A stretch of 64,000 nt of DNA, from the NCBI GenBank assembly GCA_963972195.1, contig CAXATH010000008.1, positions 1 through 64,000 of the forward strand, in the 5' to 3' direction. The position numbers and the translations under genes are program-made. This DNA comes from Litorimonas sp963972195. Lineage in GTDB: Bacteria; Pseudomonadota; Alphaproteobacteria; Caulobacterales; Maricaulaceae. A model generated the notes under the pieces. That model was not told the DNA's origin. It saw only the letters and a program-made list of their open reading frames with translations, and did no database searches. Each line of letters starts with the position of its first letter. Position 1 is the stretch's first letter. Shown here piece after piece: positions 17,273 through 25,777 of the stretch.

Positions 17273-18904
17273 ATGCCACGTTATATATTTATTACAGGCG
17301 GCGTTGTGTCGTCACTCGGCAAGGGTTTGGCCTCAGCTGCGCTTGGAGCGCTTCTGCAGGCGAGGGGTTATAAAGTCCGCCTCCGCAAGCTAGACCCGTA
17401 TCTCAACGTCGATCCGGGCACGATGAGCCCCTATCAGCACGGCGAGGTCTATGTCACGGATGACGGAGCGGAAACCGATCTGGATTTAGGTCATTATGAA
17501 CGATTCACTGGGGTCAGTGCCGCTCAATCCGACAACATCACGACAGGTCGTATTTACTCCAATATCATTGCGGCGGAACGGCGCGGAGACTATCTCGGCG
17601 CGACGGTTCAGGTCATCCCCCACGTTACCAATGAAATAAAAGAGTTCGTTCTCTCAGATGCCGGGGATGTGGATTTCGTGCTTTGCGAAGTCGGCGGCAC
17701 GGTCGGCGATATTGAAGGTTTGCCGTTCTTTGAGGCCTTACGACAGCTGGATCAAGAATTGCCGCGCGGTCAGACCTGTTTTCTACACGTTACCCTTTTG
17801 CCCTATATCGGGGCTGCAGGTGAGATGAAAACCAAACCCACCCAGCATAGCGTTAAAGAACTTCGGTCCATTGGTATTCAACCAGATATTCTTTTGTGCC
17901 GCGCGGACCGCCCTGTGCTGGCCGGAGATCGTAAAAAAATTGCCCGCTTCTGTAACGTTCGCGAAAGCGCCGTGATTCAAGGACTAGACGCGCCTTCAAT
18001 TTATGATGTGCCTCTCGCTTACCACGCGGAAGGTCTGGACGTTGAAGTGCTCAACCACTTCGGAGTCGTCAATCCGCCCGATGCTGATCTCAGCGGGTGG
18101 TGGGACATTTCTAGGACATTAGAAAATCCCGATGCAGGTGAAGTGAATATTGCGGTCGTCGGGAAATATACAATCCTCCCCGATGCTTATAAGTCCATTA
18201 CAGAGGCGCTTGTCCACGGAGGCATTGCGAACCGGGTGAAGGTCAATATCAACTGGATTGAGGCGGAAGAATTCGAAAAGTCCGACGATCCATATATGCT
18301 TAAGGACGCTCACGCTATTCTGGTCCCGGGCGGATTTGGCGGGCGCGGCTCCGAAGGAAAGATCAAAGCTGTCACGTTTGCGCGCACCAAAAAAGTTCCG
18401 TTCTTCGGAATCTGCCTCGGTATGCAGTTAGCCGTCGTTGAAGCTGCTCGTAATATGGCCGGATTTGAGGATGCCAGTAGTTCGGAGTTCGGCGAAACCG
18501 GCACGAATGTTGTCGGGCTGATGACGGAATGGAAGAAAGGAAATGAGCGCTTAATGCGGACCAGCCAGACGGACCTTGGGGGGACTATGAGGCTCGGCGC
18601 GTACCCAGCCCTATTGACGAAAGGCTCGCTTGTCGCGGAAGAATATGGCCAAGCCGAAATTGAAGAGCGCCACCGTCACCGCTATGAGGTCAATGTCGAT
18701 TACAAAACTAAATTAGAAGAGTCAGGCCTGCTCTTTTCCGGCATGTCTCCGGACGGCGTTCTCCCGGAAATCGTGGAAATCCCGGACCACCCTTGGTTTG
18801 TCGGTGTTCAATATCACCCCGAATTGAAAAGTCGTCCTTTCGCCCCGCACCCCTTGTTCAAGGGCTTTGTGAAAGCGGCCCTCGATCAGAGTCGTTTGGT
18901 TTAA
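17273..18904 (+). CDS. pyrG: CTP synthase PyrG
   Basis: Makes CTP from UTP, ATP and glutamine. It has 543 residues. The N-terminal synthetase domain begins YIFITGGVVSSLGKG with the P-loop-like GVVSSLGKG. The C-terminal class I glutamine amidotransferase domain contains GICLGMQL with nucleophile Cys381 and the catalytic His-Glu pair in YHPEL near residue 521. It follows secG and ends just before a rho-independent terminator. Confidence 0.98.
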   Translation: MPRYIFITGGVVSSLGKGLASAALGALLQARGYKVRLRKLDPYLNVDPGTMSPYQHGEVYVTDDGAETDLDLGHYERFTGVSAAQSDNITTGRIYSNIIAAERRGDYLGATVQVIPHVTNEIKEFVLSDAGDVDFVLCEVGGTVGDIEGLPFFEALRQLDQELPRGQTCFLHVTLLPYIGAAGEMKTKPTQHSVKELRSIGIQPDILLCRADRPVLAGDRKKIARFCNVRESAVIQGLDAPSIYDVPLAYHAEGLDVEVLNHFGVVNPPDADLSGWWDISRTLENPDAGEVNIAVVGKYTILPDAYKSITEALVHGGIANRVKVNINWIEAEEFEKSDDPYMLKDAHAILVPGGFGGRGSEGKIKAVTFARTKKVPFFGICLGMQLAVVEAARNMAGFEDASSSEFGETGTNVVGLMTEWKKGNERLMRTSQTDLGGTMRLGAYPALLTKGSLVAEEYGQAEIEERHRHRYEVNVDYKTKLEESGLLFSGMSPDGVLPEIVEIPDHPWFVGVQYHPELKSRPFAPHPLFKGFVKAALDQSRLV

Positions 18905-18909
18905 GCGTT

Positions 18910-18939
18910 GAGCCGAGTGCTGAGGGCGGCTCGGTTTTT
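18910..18939 (+). terminator. Rho-independent terminator after pyrG
   Basis: GAGCCG (18910-18915) pairs with CGGCTC (18927-18932) around an 11-base loop and is followed by GG and a T-rich tract from 18935. It begins 6 bp after the pyrG stop. Confidence 0.75.
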
Positions 18940-19097
18940 ATTTTTCGGAATACTAAGTGACTTTTTTACAACGTAACTTCGTAATCAACTGATTGTGAAG
19001 GGATATCACGGCTAAACTACTTGATGTTTCAATGGAAATTGTGTGTGAGGCGCCAGCTACGCTTTCCCGCAAAAATAGATTCCACGGAGACTCGCCC

Positions 19098-21311
19098 TTG
19101 TTTAAACTAACCGCTAAAGCCGCCCTCGGGGCAGCTGCCCTTTATGGCACGACCGCACTCACACCGGCCCTTGCCCAAACGTCAGACGAAGTCGTCGTTA
19201 CCGCTCAAAAACGTGAGCAAAGCCTCCAAGACGTCCCTTTATCGGTCGAAGTATTGCAGGATGAAAAACTGGATGTTTTGAGTTCGGGCGGTGAAGACAT
19301 TCTATTTTTAAATGCTCGCGTGCCCAGCCTTTACGCTGAAACCTCTTTTGGTCGCGCTTTTCCGCGTTTCTACATCCGCGGTCTTGGAAATACCGATTTC
19401 GATTTGAATGCAAACCAGCCTGTCAGCCTTGTTTATGACGGCGTGGTTCTTGAAAACCCAATTTTGAAAGGCTTCCCCGTTTTTGACCTCGACCGCGTCG
19501 AAGTCTTGCGTGGCCCGCAAGGAACGCTATTTGGACGGAATACGCCGGCCGGCGTGATCACATTTGAAAGCGCCAAACCCACTCAAGAGACTGAAGGTTA
19601 TGGCCGTCTTGCGTACGGCCGGTTCGATACGTTTGACGCTGAAGGCGCTATCAGCGGAGGTTTGACAGAAAACCTATCCGCACGTCTTTCCGGTCTTTAC
19701 CAGCGACGCGATGATTACATTGATAATGTGGCGCCGAACCCTAGAGAAGAAGGGTTTGAAGAATATGAAGAGTTTGCTGGTCGCCTGCAGTTTCTCTACA
19801 CGCCTACAGATGACGTATCAGCTCTATTGAACATTCACGGGCGCTCACTTGACGGAGGTTCCCGGGTTTTCCGCGCCAATGTTATTCAACCCGGTACTAA
19901 TGATTTTGTCCCGGAGTTTGATCGTTTCATCGCCGCTCAGGATGCCAACCAAAACCTAAATGTAGACAATATTGGGGCCAGCTTGAAGCTTGAAATCGAA
20001 AAGGGGCCAGGCGTTCTTACGTCCCTGACGTCATATGAGAATATCAGTATCGAAGCGCGGGGCGACGTGGATGGTGGCTTCGGCGCCTCATTTGCACCGC
20101 CTTCCGGACCAGGCTTTATTCCATTCTCTGCGGCGAGTGCCGATAATATTACCGGTCACGGTCAATATACCCAAGAACTACGTTATAACTGGGATCATAC
20201 TGAAAGCGTCAATGTCACGCTTGGTGGTTTTGTTTTCTACGAAAATTTAGAGCTGGAAAATTTGAGCTATGATACGCTTGCCGGAGATATAGAAAATGGT
20301 CGCGCCGTTCAAAGTCAGAAGACGACAGCCATTGCTCTTTTCGGGTCTTCTGAGTGGCAAGCCACGCCGAATTTAACGGTGACGGCTGGCCTTCGACTTT
20401 CATACGAAGATAAAGACTTCGAAGCGTCCCGTACTTTAGGCCCGTTTGGAGCGCCGCCTTTGGGTCCCTTGACGCGTAACCTCTCAGACACAGTTCTGTC
20501 AGGAGATCTTGCGCTGAATTATGAGGTGAATCAAAACGTAAATGTCTATGGCCGTTACGCCCGAGGTTTCCGCGCGCCCAATGTCCAAGGCCGCCTTGTT
20601 TTCGGAGATGTCGTCACAGTCGCCGATACGGAAACGATCGATTCACTGGAAACAGGTGTGAAAACAAAATTCTTTGGTGGCCGTGGTACGTTCAATGTCA
20701 CGGGCTTTTATTTTGAAACCGATAATCAGCAATTGACGGCTGTTGGCGGCTCCGGAAACTTTAACCAGCTTCTGAATGCTGATTCTGTGGTTGGCTATGG
20801 CATCGAAATTGATGGGTCTCTTTCTCCGGTTGAGGGTCTTGATTTGACCGCTGGATTCAGTCTGAACGATACTGAAATTCACGACAATGATCTGGAGGTC
20901 GGGGCTTGCGGAGCAGGTTGTACGGTTCTGGACGATATCAATCCAGCCACAGGAAATGCGTTGATTGACGGCAATCCCTTGCCCCAAGCACCAAAATATA
21001 TTGCTAATGCGACGGCGCGTTACGGCGTTCCAATCTCAGATTCCGGCGAGATATTCGTCTATGGCGACGTCGCTTATCGCAGCAAAGTCAATTTCTTCCT
21101 CTATGAGAGCGTCGAGTTCTCCAGCGAGTCTTTGACTGAGGTCGGTTTGAGGGGCGGCTACGTTCACAATGGCGGGGAGTTTGAAATTGCGGCCTTTGCC
21201 CGTAATATTTTCAACGCAACGGAGTTGGAAGGCGCTGTCGACTTTAATAATCTGACAGGCTTCATCAACGAGCCGACAATTTACGGCGCAGAAATCACCA
21301 AGCGTTTCTAG
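19098..21311 (+). CDS. TonB-dependent outer-membrane receptor
   Basis: Outer-membrane beta-barrel receptor for TonB-energised uptake; substrate unknown. From TTG 19098 the protein has 737 residues. This start is preferred because GGAGA (19086-19090) precedes it and it yields a clean signal peptide (FKLTAKAALGAAALYG...ALA). An in-frame ATG at 19032 adds 22 uncharacteristic residues without a ribosome site. The mature protein opens DEVVVTAQKREQSLQDVP, the TonB-box/plug pattern of this receptor class. The plug motif VEVLRGPQGTLFGRN comes at about residue 134 and the barrel runs to the C-terminal Phe. No dedicated transporter lies next to it. Confidence 0.93.
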   Translation: MFKLTAKAALGAAALYGTTALTPALAQTSDEVVVTAQKREQSLQDVPLSVEVLQDEKLDVLSSGGEDILFLNARVPSLYAETSFGRAFPRFYIRGLGNTDFDLNANQPVSLVYDGVVLENPILKGFPVFDLDRVEVLRGPQGTLFGRNTPAGVITFESAKPTQETEGYGRLAYGRFDTFDAEGAISGGLTENLSARLSGLYQRRDDYIDNVAPNPREEGFEEYEEFAGRLQFLYTPTDDVSALLNIHGRSLDGGSRVFRANVIQPGTNDFVPEFDRFIAAQDANQNLNVDNIGASLKLEIEKGPGVLTSLTSYENISIEARGDVDGGFGASFAPPSGPGFIPFSAASADNITGHGQYTQELRYNWDHTESVNVTLGGFVFYENLELENLSYDTLAGDIENGRAVQSQKTTAIALFGSSEWQATPNLTVTAGLRLSYEDKDFEASRTLGPFGAPPLGPLTRNLSDTVLSGDLALNYEVNQNVNVYGRYARGFRAPNVQGRLVFGDVVTVADTETIDSLETGVKTKFFGGRGTFNVTGFYFETDNQQLTAVGGSGNFNQLLNADSVVGYGIEIDGSLSPVEGLDLTAGFSLNDTEIHDNDLEVGACGAGCTVLDDINPATGNALIDGNPLPQAPKYIANATARYGVPISDSGEIFVYGDVAYRSKVNFFLYESVEFSSESLTEVGLRGGYVHNGGEFEIAAFARNIFNATELEGAVDFNNLTGFINEPTIYGAEITKRF

Positions 21312-21344
21312 TCATTTGAATAAGTGATGTGGGGCCGGGACGGG

Positions 21345-21695
21345 CTAAATAGAAAAGCTCGTCCCACAACCGCAAGCCGCGACAGCATTCGGATTGTGAA
21401 TTTTGAAAGCTGAGCCAATGAGTTCTCTTGCATAATCGATCTCTGATCCTTCCAAGAACCCGACACTGACCTCATCAATCAGGATCTTGGCGCCGTCCCG
21501 TTCCAAAACGAGGTCGTCTTCTTCCGGGGCGTCTGCAAAATCGAATTTATACTGAAAACCCGAGCAGCCGCCGCCTTCTACGGCAACGCGCAAATACCTA
21601 TCCGCGCCTTGCTTTTGCATAATTGTCTTGATTTGCGCCGCAGCCGAGGCGGACATCGAGACAGATTGAGAAACTGGTGTGGTAATTTCAGTCAT
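21345..21695 (-). CDS. erpA: A-type iron-sulfur cluster insertion protein ErpA/IscA family
   Basis: Delivers Fe-S clusters to apo-enzymes. It has 116 residues and the A-type carrier fold. The three cluster-binding cysteines are present: Cys44 in GGGCSGFQY, and Cys108 and Cys110 in ACGCGTSF. ErpA rather than IscA is suggested by the lack of an isc operon around it, but the subfamily is not certain. It is divergent from dgt with 70 bp between the starts. Confidence 0.92.
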   Translation of the reverse strand: MTEITTPVSQSVSMSASAAAQIKTIMQKQGADRYLRVAVEGGGCSGFQYKFDFADAPEEDDLVLERDGAKILIDEVSVGFLEGSEIDYARELIGSAFKIHNPNAVAACGCGTSFSI

Positions 21696-21765
21696 GACTT
21701 CTATATAGGCGGTGATTGCCGTTCTGACTAGTCATAGCACTGACTACTAACCAAGTGAGATTTTT

Positions 21766-22983
21766 GTGTCTTCCGAACCCGTTTTGAATTTTTCACCTTA
21801 TCGCCAGACACGAGCCGTTTTTGCTTCTGATCCCGCCAAAGCGCGGGGAAGACGGATCTCACAACCTTCAAACTCAGAACGAAGCCCTTTTCAGCGCGAT
21901 AAAGATAGAATTATCCACTCCAGCGCTTTTCGCCGGCTCAAAGGTAAGACACAGGTCTTTGTCGCTCACGAAGGGGACTATTATCGGACGCGCCTGACCC
22001 ACTCTCTCGAAGTCTCCCAGATCGCCCGGTCGATTGCGCGGGTGTTAGGGCTGGATGAGGATCTCGCAGAATGCTTGTCTTTGGCCCATGACATGGGTCA
22101 TCCGCCTTTCGGACATTCCGGAGAGCATGCTTTGGCCAAAGCCATGGAGCCTTATGGCGGTTTTGATCACAATGCTCAGACGCTCAGAATAGTTGAACAT
22201 CTGGAAGGGCGCTACGCAGAATTTGATGGACTGAATTTGACTTGGGAAACACTTGAAGGGATTGCCAAACATAACGGGCCGCTCATCCTGAAAGACGGCG
22301 ATGAGGATAATCTTCCTTGGGCATTAAAGGCGCTCGACAATTGGCAGGGTTTGGAGCTTGAAACCTTTGCCGGTCCGGAAGCTCAAGTCGCGGCCCTTGC
22401 TGATGACATAGCTTATAACAATCATGATATTGATGATGGATTACGCGCCGGACTATTGAGTGTGGAAGAAGTTGAGCAAGTTCCTTTACTGGGAGAAGCC
22501 TTCGCAGATGTCCGAAAACGCTATCCGGGTATTTCAGAGGACAGAATGATTCATGAGGCAGTTAGAGACCTAATCGGGTATATGGTCTCAGATGTGCTTG
22601 CTGAAACAAGGGCGAGACTGGCGGAATACAACCCGCAAAGCGCACAGGATATCCGGGAACTTGATCGGCCTGTGGTGGCTTTTTCTGATGAATTCCGAGC
22701 CAAAGAAGCACCGCTCCGCAAGTTTCTATACGAAAACTTGTATCGTCACTACAAAGTGAACCGTATGATGGGGCAAGCCAGCCGCGTCGTTTCTGAGCTC
22801 TTTGAGTTATTCATAAATGACCCTGATATTCTGCCAACAGAACTGCGTCGACAATGTAATGGCTCGCATACGCCTGAAACAGCCCGGATAATTTGTGATC
22901 ATATTGCGGGCATGACAGATAGTTTTGCTATCGCCGAGCACCGTAAGCTTTTCACGGCTGCAGGTTATCTTTCGACCTATTAG
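21766..22983 (+). CDS. dgt: Deoxyguanosinetriphosphate triphosphohydrolase-like protein (HD domain)
   Basis: Hydrolyses dNTPs to deoxynucleoside and triphosphate; metal-dependent HD superfamily. It has 405 residues. N-terminal FQRDKDRIIHSSAFRRLKGKTQVF (in part) and TRLTHSLEV supply the first histidine. AHDMGHPPFGH (about 107-117) is the HD motif. The start is GTG at 21766. Precise nucleotide preference cannot be read from sequence. The neighbours erpA and mreB do not form an operon with it. Confidence 0.93.
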   Translation: MSSEPVLNFSPYRQTRAVFASDPAKARGRRISQPSNSERSPFQRDKDRIIHSSAFRRLKGKTQVFVAHEGDYYRTRLTHSLEVSQIARSIARVLGLDEDLAECLSLAHDMGHPPFGHSGEHALAKAMEPYGGFDHNAQTLRIVEHLEGRYAEFDGLNLTWETLEGIAKHNGPLILKDGDEDNLPWALKALDNWQGLELETFAGPEAQVAALADDIAYNNHDIDDGLRAGLLSVEEVEQVPLLGEAFADVRKRYPGISEDRMIHEAVRDLIGYMVSDVLAETRARLAEYNPQSAQDIRELDRPVVAFSDEFRAKEAPLRKFLYENLYRHYKVNRMMGQASRVVSELFELFINDPDILPTELRRQCNGSHTPETARIICDHIAGMTDSFAIAEHRKLFTAAGYLSTY

Positions 22984-23101
22984 GGCTCGATTTCTTTCTT
23001 TAACTAAAATTAATTCAGTGTTTGACCTCAATCTGGAGAGGTTCCACTTGCAATTAATTGCGCGACTTCCCATTAACGCCCGATAAGGGAATGATTCCGA
23101 C

Positions 23102-23130
23102 TTGACATCTCGCCTGTAAATTGAATCTGA
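23102..23130 (+). promoter_or_regulatory. Possible promoter of the mreB operon
   Basis: A perfect -35 hexamer TTGACA (23102-23107) lies 82 bp before the mreB ATG. The -10 at 16-18 bp spacing is poor (around AATCTG), so only the -35 is convincing. It lies in a 206-bp gap after dgt. Confidence 0.35.
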
Positions 23131-23189
23131 GCCTACAGATTTAAGAGCAATATTTTAAAGTTCGGAACACGTGAAATCAAAGGCCTAAA

Positions 23190-24233
23190 ATGTTTTCGTC
23201 ACTACTCGGCGCATTTTCATCTGATATTGCTATCGATCTTGGTACAGCCAACACGCTGATTTATGCCAAGGGACGCGATGTTGTTCTAAACGAACCGTCT
23301 GTGGTTGCTTTTTCGATTCGAAATGGCCGCAAGGTGGTGCATGCTGTAGGCGATGAGGCTCGAAACATGCTGGGCCGGACGCCGGGCCATATCGAAGCTA
23401 TCCGCCCCATGAAAGATGGTGTGATTGCCGATTTCGAAGTGGCCGAAGAAATGATTGGTCATTTTATTCGCAAAGTGAATAAAGGCGGCCTGATTCGTCG
23501 GCGTCCGCATGTCGTCATTTGCGTACCGTCTGGCGCGACGGCTGTGGAACGTCGTGCCATTCACCAGTCAGCCGAGCAGGCTGGGGCGAAACGAGTCTAT
23601 TTGATTGAAGAACCAATGGCTGCAGCGCTTGGTGCGGGTCTTCCTATCCACGAGCCATCTGGCTCCATGGTTGTCGACATTGGCGGCGGTACAACCGAAG
23701 TTGCGGTTCTGTCTTTGGACGGGATTGTGTACTCACGTTCTGTTCGTGTGGGCGGCGATAAAATGGATGATGCAATCATTCAATATGTCCGCCGGACAAC
23801 CAACCTCCTTCTTGGTGAAATGTCTGCTGAACGCGTGAAAAAAGAAATTGGTTCTGCGACAATGCCGGCTGACAATGAAGGTATGACTGTTCAAATCAAG
23901 GGCCGTGATTTGATGAACGGCGTTCCGCGGGAAATCCGCGTGACCGAAGCGATGATTGCGGAAAGCCTGGCTGAGCCTGTAGAACAGATTGTAGAAGCTG
24001 TTAAAATGGCACTCGAATCTACGCCTCCTGAGCTAGCGGCTGATATTGTTGACAAAGGTATCATGCTAACTGGCGGCGGGGCGTTGCTACGAAATCTGGA
24101 TACGGAATTGCGATCCCGGACAGGGCTGCCGGTTTCGATAGCGGATGATCCGCTCTCCTGTGTGGTTAGAGGCTCCGGTACAGTCGTTGAGAATTTGAAA
24201 AAATGGAAGAGCGTACTGTCCAGCGGAGTCTAG
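23190..24233 (+). CDS. mreB: Rod shape-determining protein MreB
   Basis: Bacterial actin that polymerises under the inner membrane and organises the elongasome. It has 347 residues. The N terminus MFSSLLGAF is an amphipathic membrane-binding helix. The actin phosphate-1 motif IDLGTANTLIY (about 16-26), the phosphate-2 motif VVDIGGGTTEVAV (about 160-172) and the adenosine motif TGGGALLRNL (about 292-301) are all present. It is first of mreB-mreC-mreD-mrdA-rodA. Confidence 0.98.
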   Translation: MFSSLLGAFSSDIAIDLGTANTLIYAKGRDVVLNEPSVVAFSIRNGRKVVHAVGDEARNMLGRTPGHIEAIRPMKDGVIADFEVAEEMIGHFIRKVNKGGLIRRRPHVVICVPSGATAVERRAIHQSAEQAGAKRVYLIEEPMAAALGAGLPIHEPSGSMVVDIGGGTTEVAVLSLDGIVYSRSVRVGGDKMDDAIIQYVRRTTNLLLGEMSAERVKKEIGSATMPADNEGMTVQIKGRDLMNGVPREIRVTEAMIAESLAEPVEQIVEAVKMALESTPPELAADIVDKGIMLTGGGALLRNLDTELRSRTGLPVSIADDPLSCVVRGSGTVVENLKKWKSVLSSGV

Positions 24234-24278
24234 TACATCAAAATCCCGGCAATGGGATAAGAGGAAAGGAGGCGGGCA

Positions 24279-25259
24279 ATGCCTCGCACATCCTATTCTC
24301 ATTTTGACAGCCATGACAGCGGCGCTGTCTATTGGGTGCTCCTTGTCGGCATTATTATCTCTATCACATTGATGGCAACTCAGGGACGGGACGCGCGTCT
24401 ACGCCAAGCTGTCCAATCCCAATCTGATGCGGTTGTGTCCCCTCTAACCGCTCTTGTGTCTCAACCCATTCGGGCAACAGAAAACTTCTTTTATTCGCTA
24501 GCTGACCGTCAAAGGGCGTTTGAAGAAAACAAAGCCCTTCGGGTAGAATTACTGGAACTTCGCGAAAAAATTGCGGGGTACGCTGTTATCGAAACCAAGA
24601 TGCAACAATATGAGAAAATATTGGGCGCGAAAACTCGCACGGAGATCCCGCTTCGAAAACTCGTTGCTCGGGCCGTCAATGACTTGAAAGGGCCATTTGT
24701 ACGGGCGCTTCTGCTCAATGTTGGGCAAAAAGACGGCGTAGAGGTTGGGCAGGCGGTGATGGCGCCCGAGGGACTTGTCGGGCATGTCATTCTAGTCGGA
24801 TCAGATTCTTCCCGGGTCTTACGACTAGATGATTTGAACAGCCGTATTCCCGTCATGAGTGAACGCAGTCAGGCCGTCGCTGTTCTGGCGGGCGATAATA
24901 CAGACTTTCCGAAGCTTTTATTTATTGATGTCGGTATGGACTGGCAGGTTGGTGATTTGATTTTGACGTCAGGCGATGACGGTCGTTTGCCGCGAGGACT
25001 CGTTGTCGGAAAAGTGGTTGAAACGTCGGATGGGGAATTAAAGGCGGAACTGTCCGGGCTAAACAAACCGCTAGACTGGATTTGGGTCGCTTTGTTTTCG
25101 CCGATAGAAACACCGGTTGCCGTCCAGAGCCCTGTTGTTGAATTGGACGAAGCTGAGGTGCTGGCTTTGGAAAGGAGCCAGGCTGAGGAAACTGATACTT
25201 CTGAGGCGTCACAAACCCAGCCGTCCGAGGCTACGAAGCCAGAGGGAGCGAATCCGTGA
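24279..25259 (+). CDS. mreC: Rod shape-determining protein MreC
   Basis: Bitopic inner-membrane protein that activates PBP2/RodA. It has 326 residues. A short cytoplasmic N terminus precedes one membrane helix (about 15-34), a periplasmic coiled coil (about 65-110) and the beta-domain with the GLVGHVILVG segment near 160. A Glu/Thr/Pro-rich C-terminal tail (about 285-326) is typical of alphaproteobacterial MreC. A strong AGGAAAGGAGG lies before ATG 24279. It overlaps mreD by 4 bp (GTGA). Confidence 0.95.
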   Translation: MPRTSYSHFDSHDSGAVYWVLLVGIIISITLMATQGRDARLRQAVQSQSDAVVSPLTALVSQPIRATENFFYSLADRQRAFEENKALRVELLELREKIAGYAVIETKMQQYEKILGAKTRTEIPLRKLVARAVNDLKGPFVRALLLNVGQKDGVEVGQAVMAPEGLVGHVILVGSDSSRVLRLDDLNSRIPVMSERSQAVAVLAGDNTDFPKLLFIDVGMDWQVGDLILTSGDDGRLPRGLVVGKVVETSDGELKAELSGLNKPLDWIWVALFSPIETPVAVQSPVVELDEAEVLALERSQAEETDTSEASQTQPSEATKPEGANP

Positions 25260-25777
25260 CGTTTCTGGGTTCGCAATCCGGCCTTCGCCAGGGTCAATTT
25301 TTTCAGGCTCTCTTCGCGGCGCTATTGCTAACGCTTGTGGGAACTTTGAACGTCAATATTATGAAGCTTAATATTTCCCTGTCATGGCTGCCGCTGTTAG
25401 TTATCGCTCTTTGGCCGCATGGCGCTCCGCCAATCCGCTCCGTTATCGCTATATTTTTTCTCGGTCTTGCTCAGGACTGGCTTCATATGGGTGTTCCGGG
25501 TCAATGGGCTCTGTCTTATCTCCTTTTTATATTTTTATTCCGTCCCTTTGAAAGGTTGAGACCTCTAACCTTCGGTAAAGGATTGCGACTCTGGGTAGGG
25601 GCGATGACAATCGCGGCTCTCGTATTGACTTTGAGCGGCCGAATTATTTTCAAAGATTGGCCATATTGGGGAGCCATTTTACAGCCCGCGCTGTTGGCGA
25701 CCCTTGCCTTTCCCCTGTTTTGGATTTTACGAAATAGAATGCAATCCTGGTTTAGTCGAAAGGAAGAGGCGCTATAA
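25256..25777 (+). CDS. mreD: Rod shape-determining protein MreD
   Basis: Polytopic inner-membrane elongasome component, 173 residues with about five membrane helices. The family-like stretch PPIRSVIAIFFLGLAQDWLHMGVPG (in part, about 60-82) identifies it together with position between mreC and mrdA. The GTG start overlaps the mreC stop, and its own TAA shares one base with the mrdA ATG. Confidence 0.92.
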   Translation: MTFLGSQSGLRQGQFFQALFAALLLTLVGTLNVNIMKLNISLSWLPLLVIALWPHGAPPIRSVIAIFFLGLAQDWLHMGVPGQWALSYLLFIFLFRPFERLRPLTFGKGLRLWVGAMTIAALVLTLSGRIIFKDWPYWGAILQPALLATLAFPLFWILRNRMQSWFSRKEEAL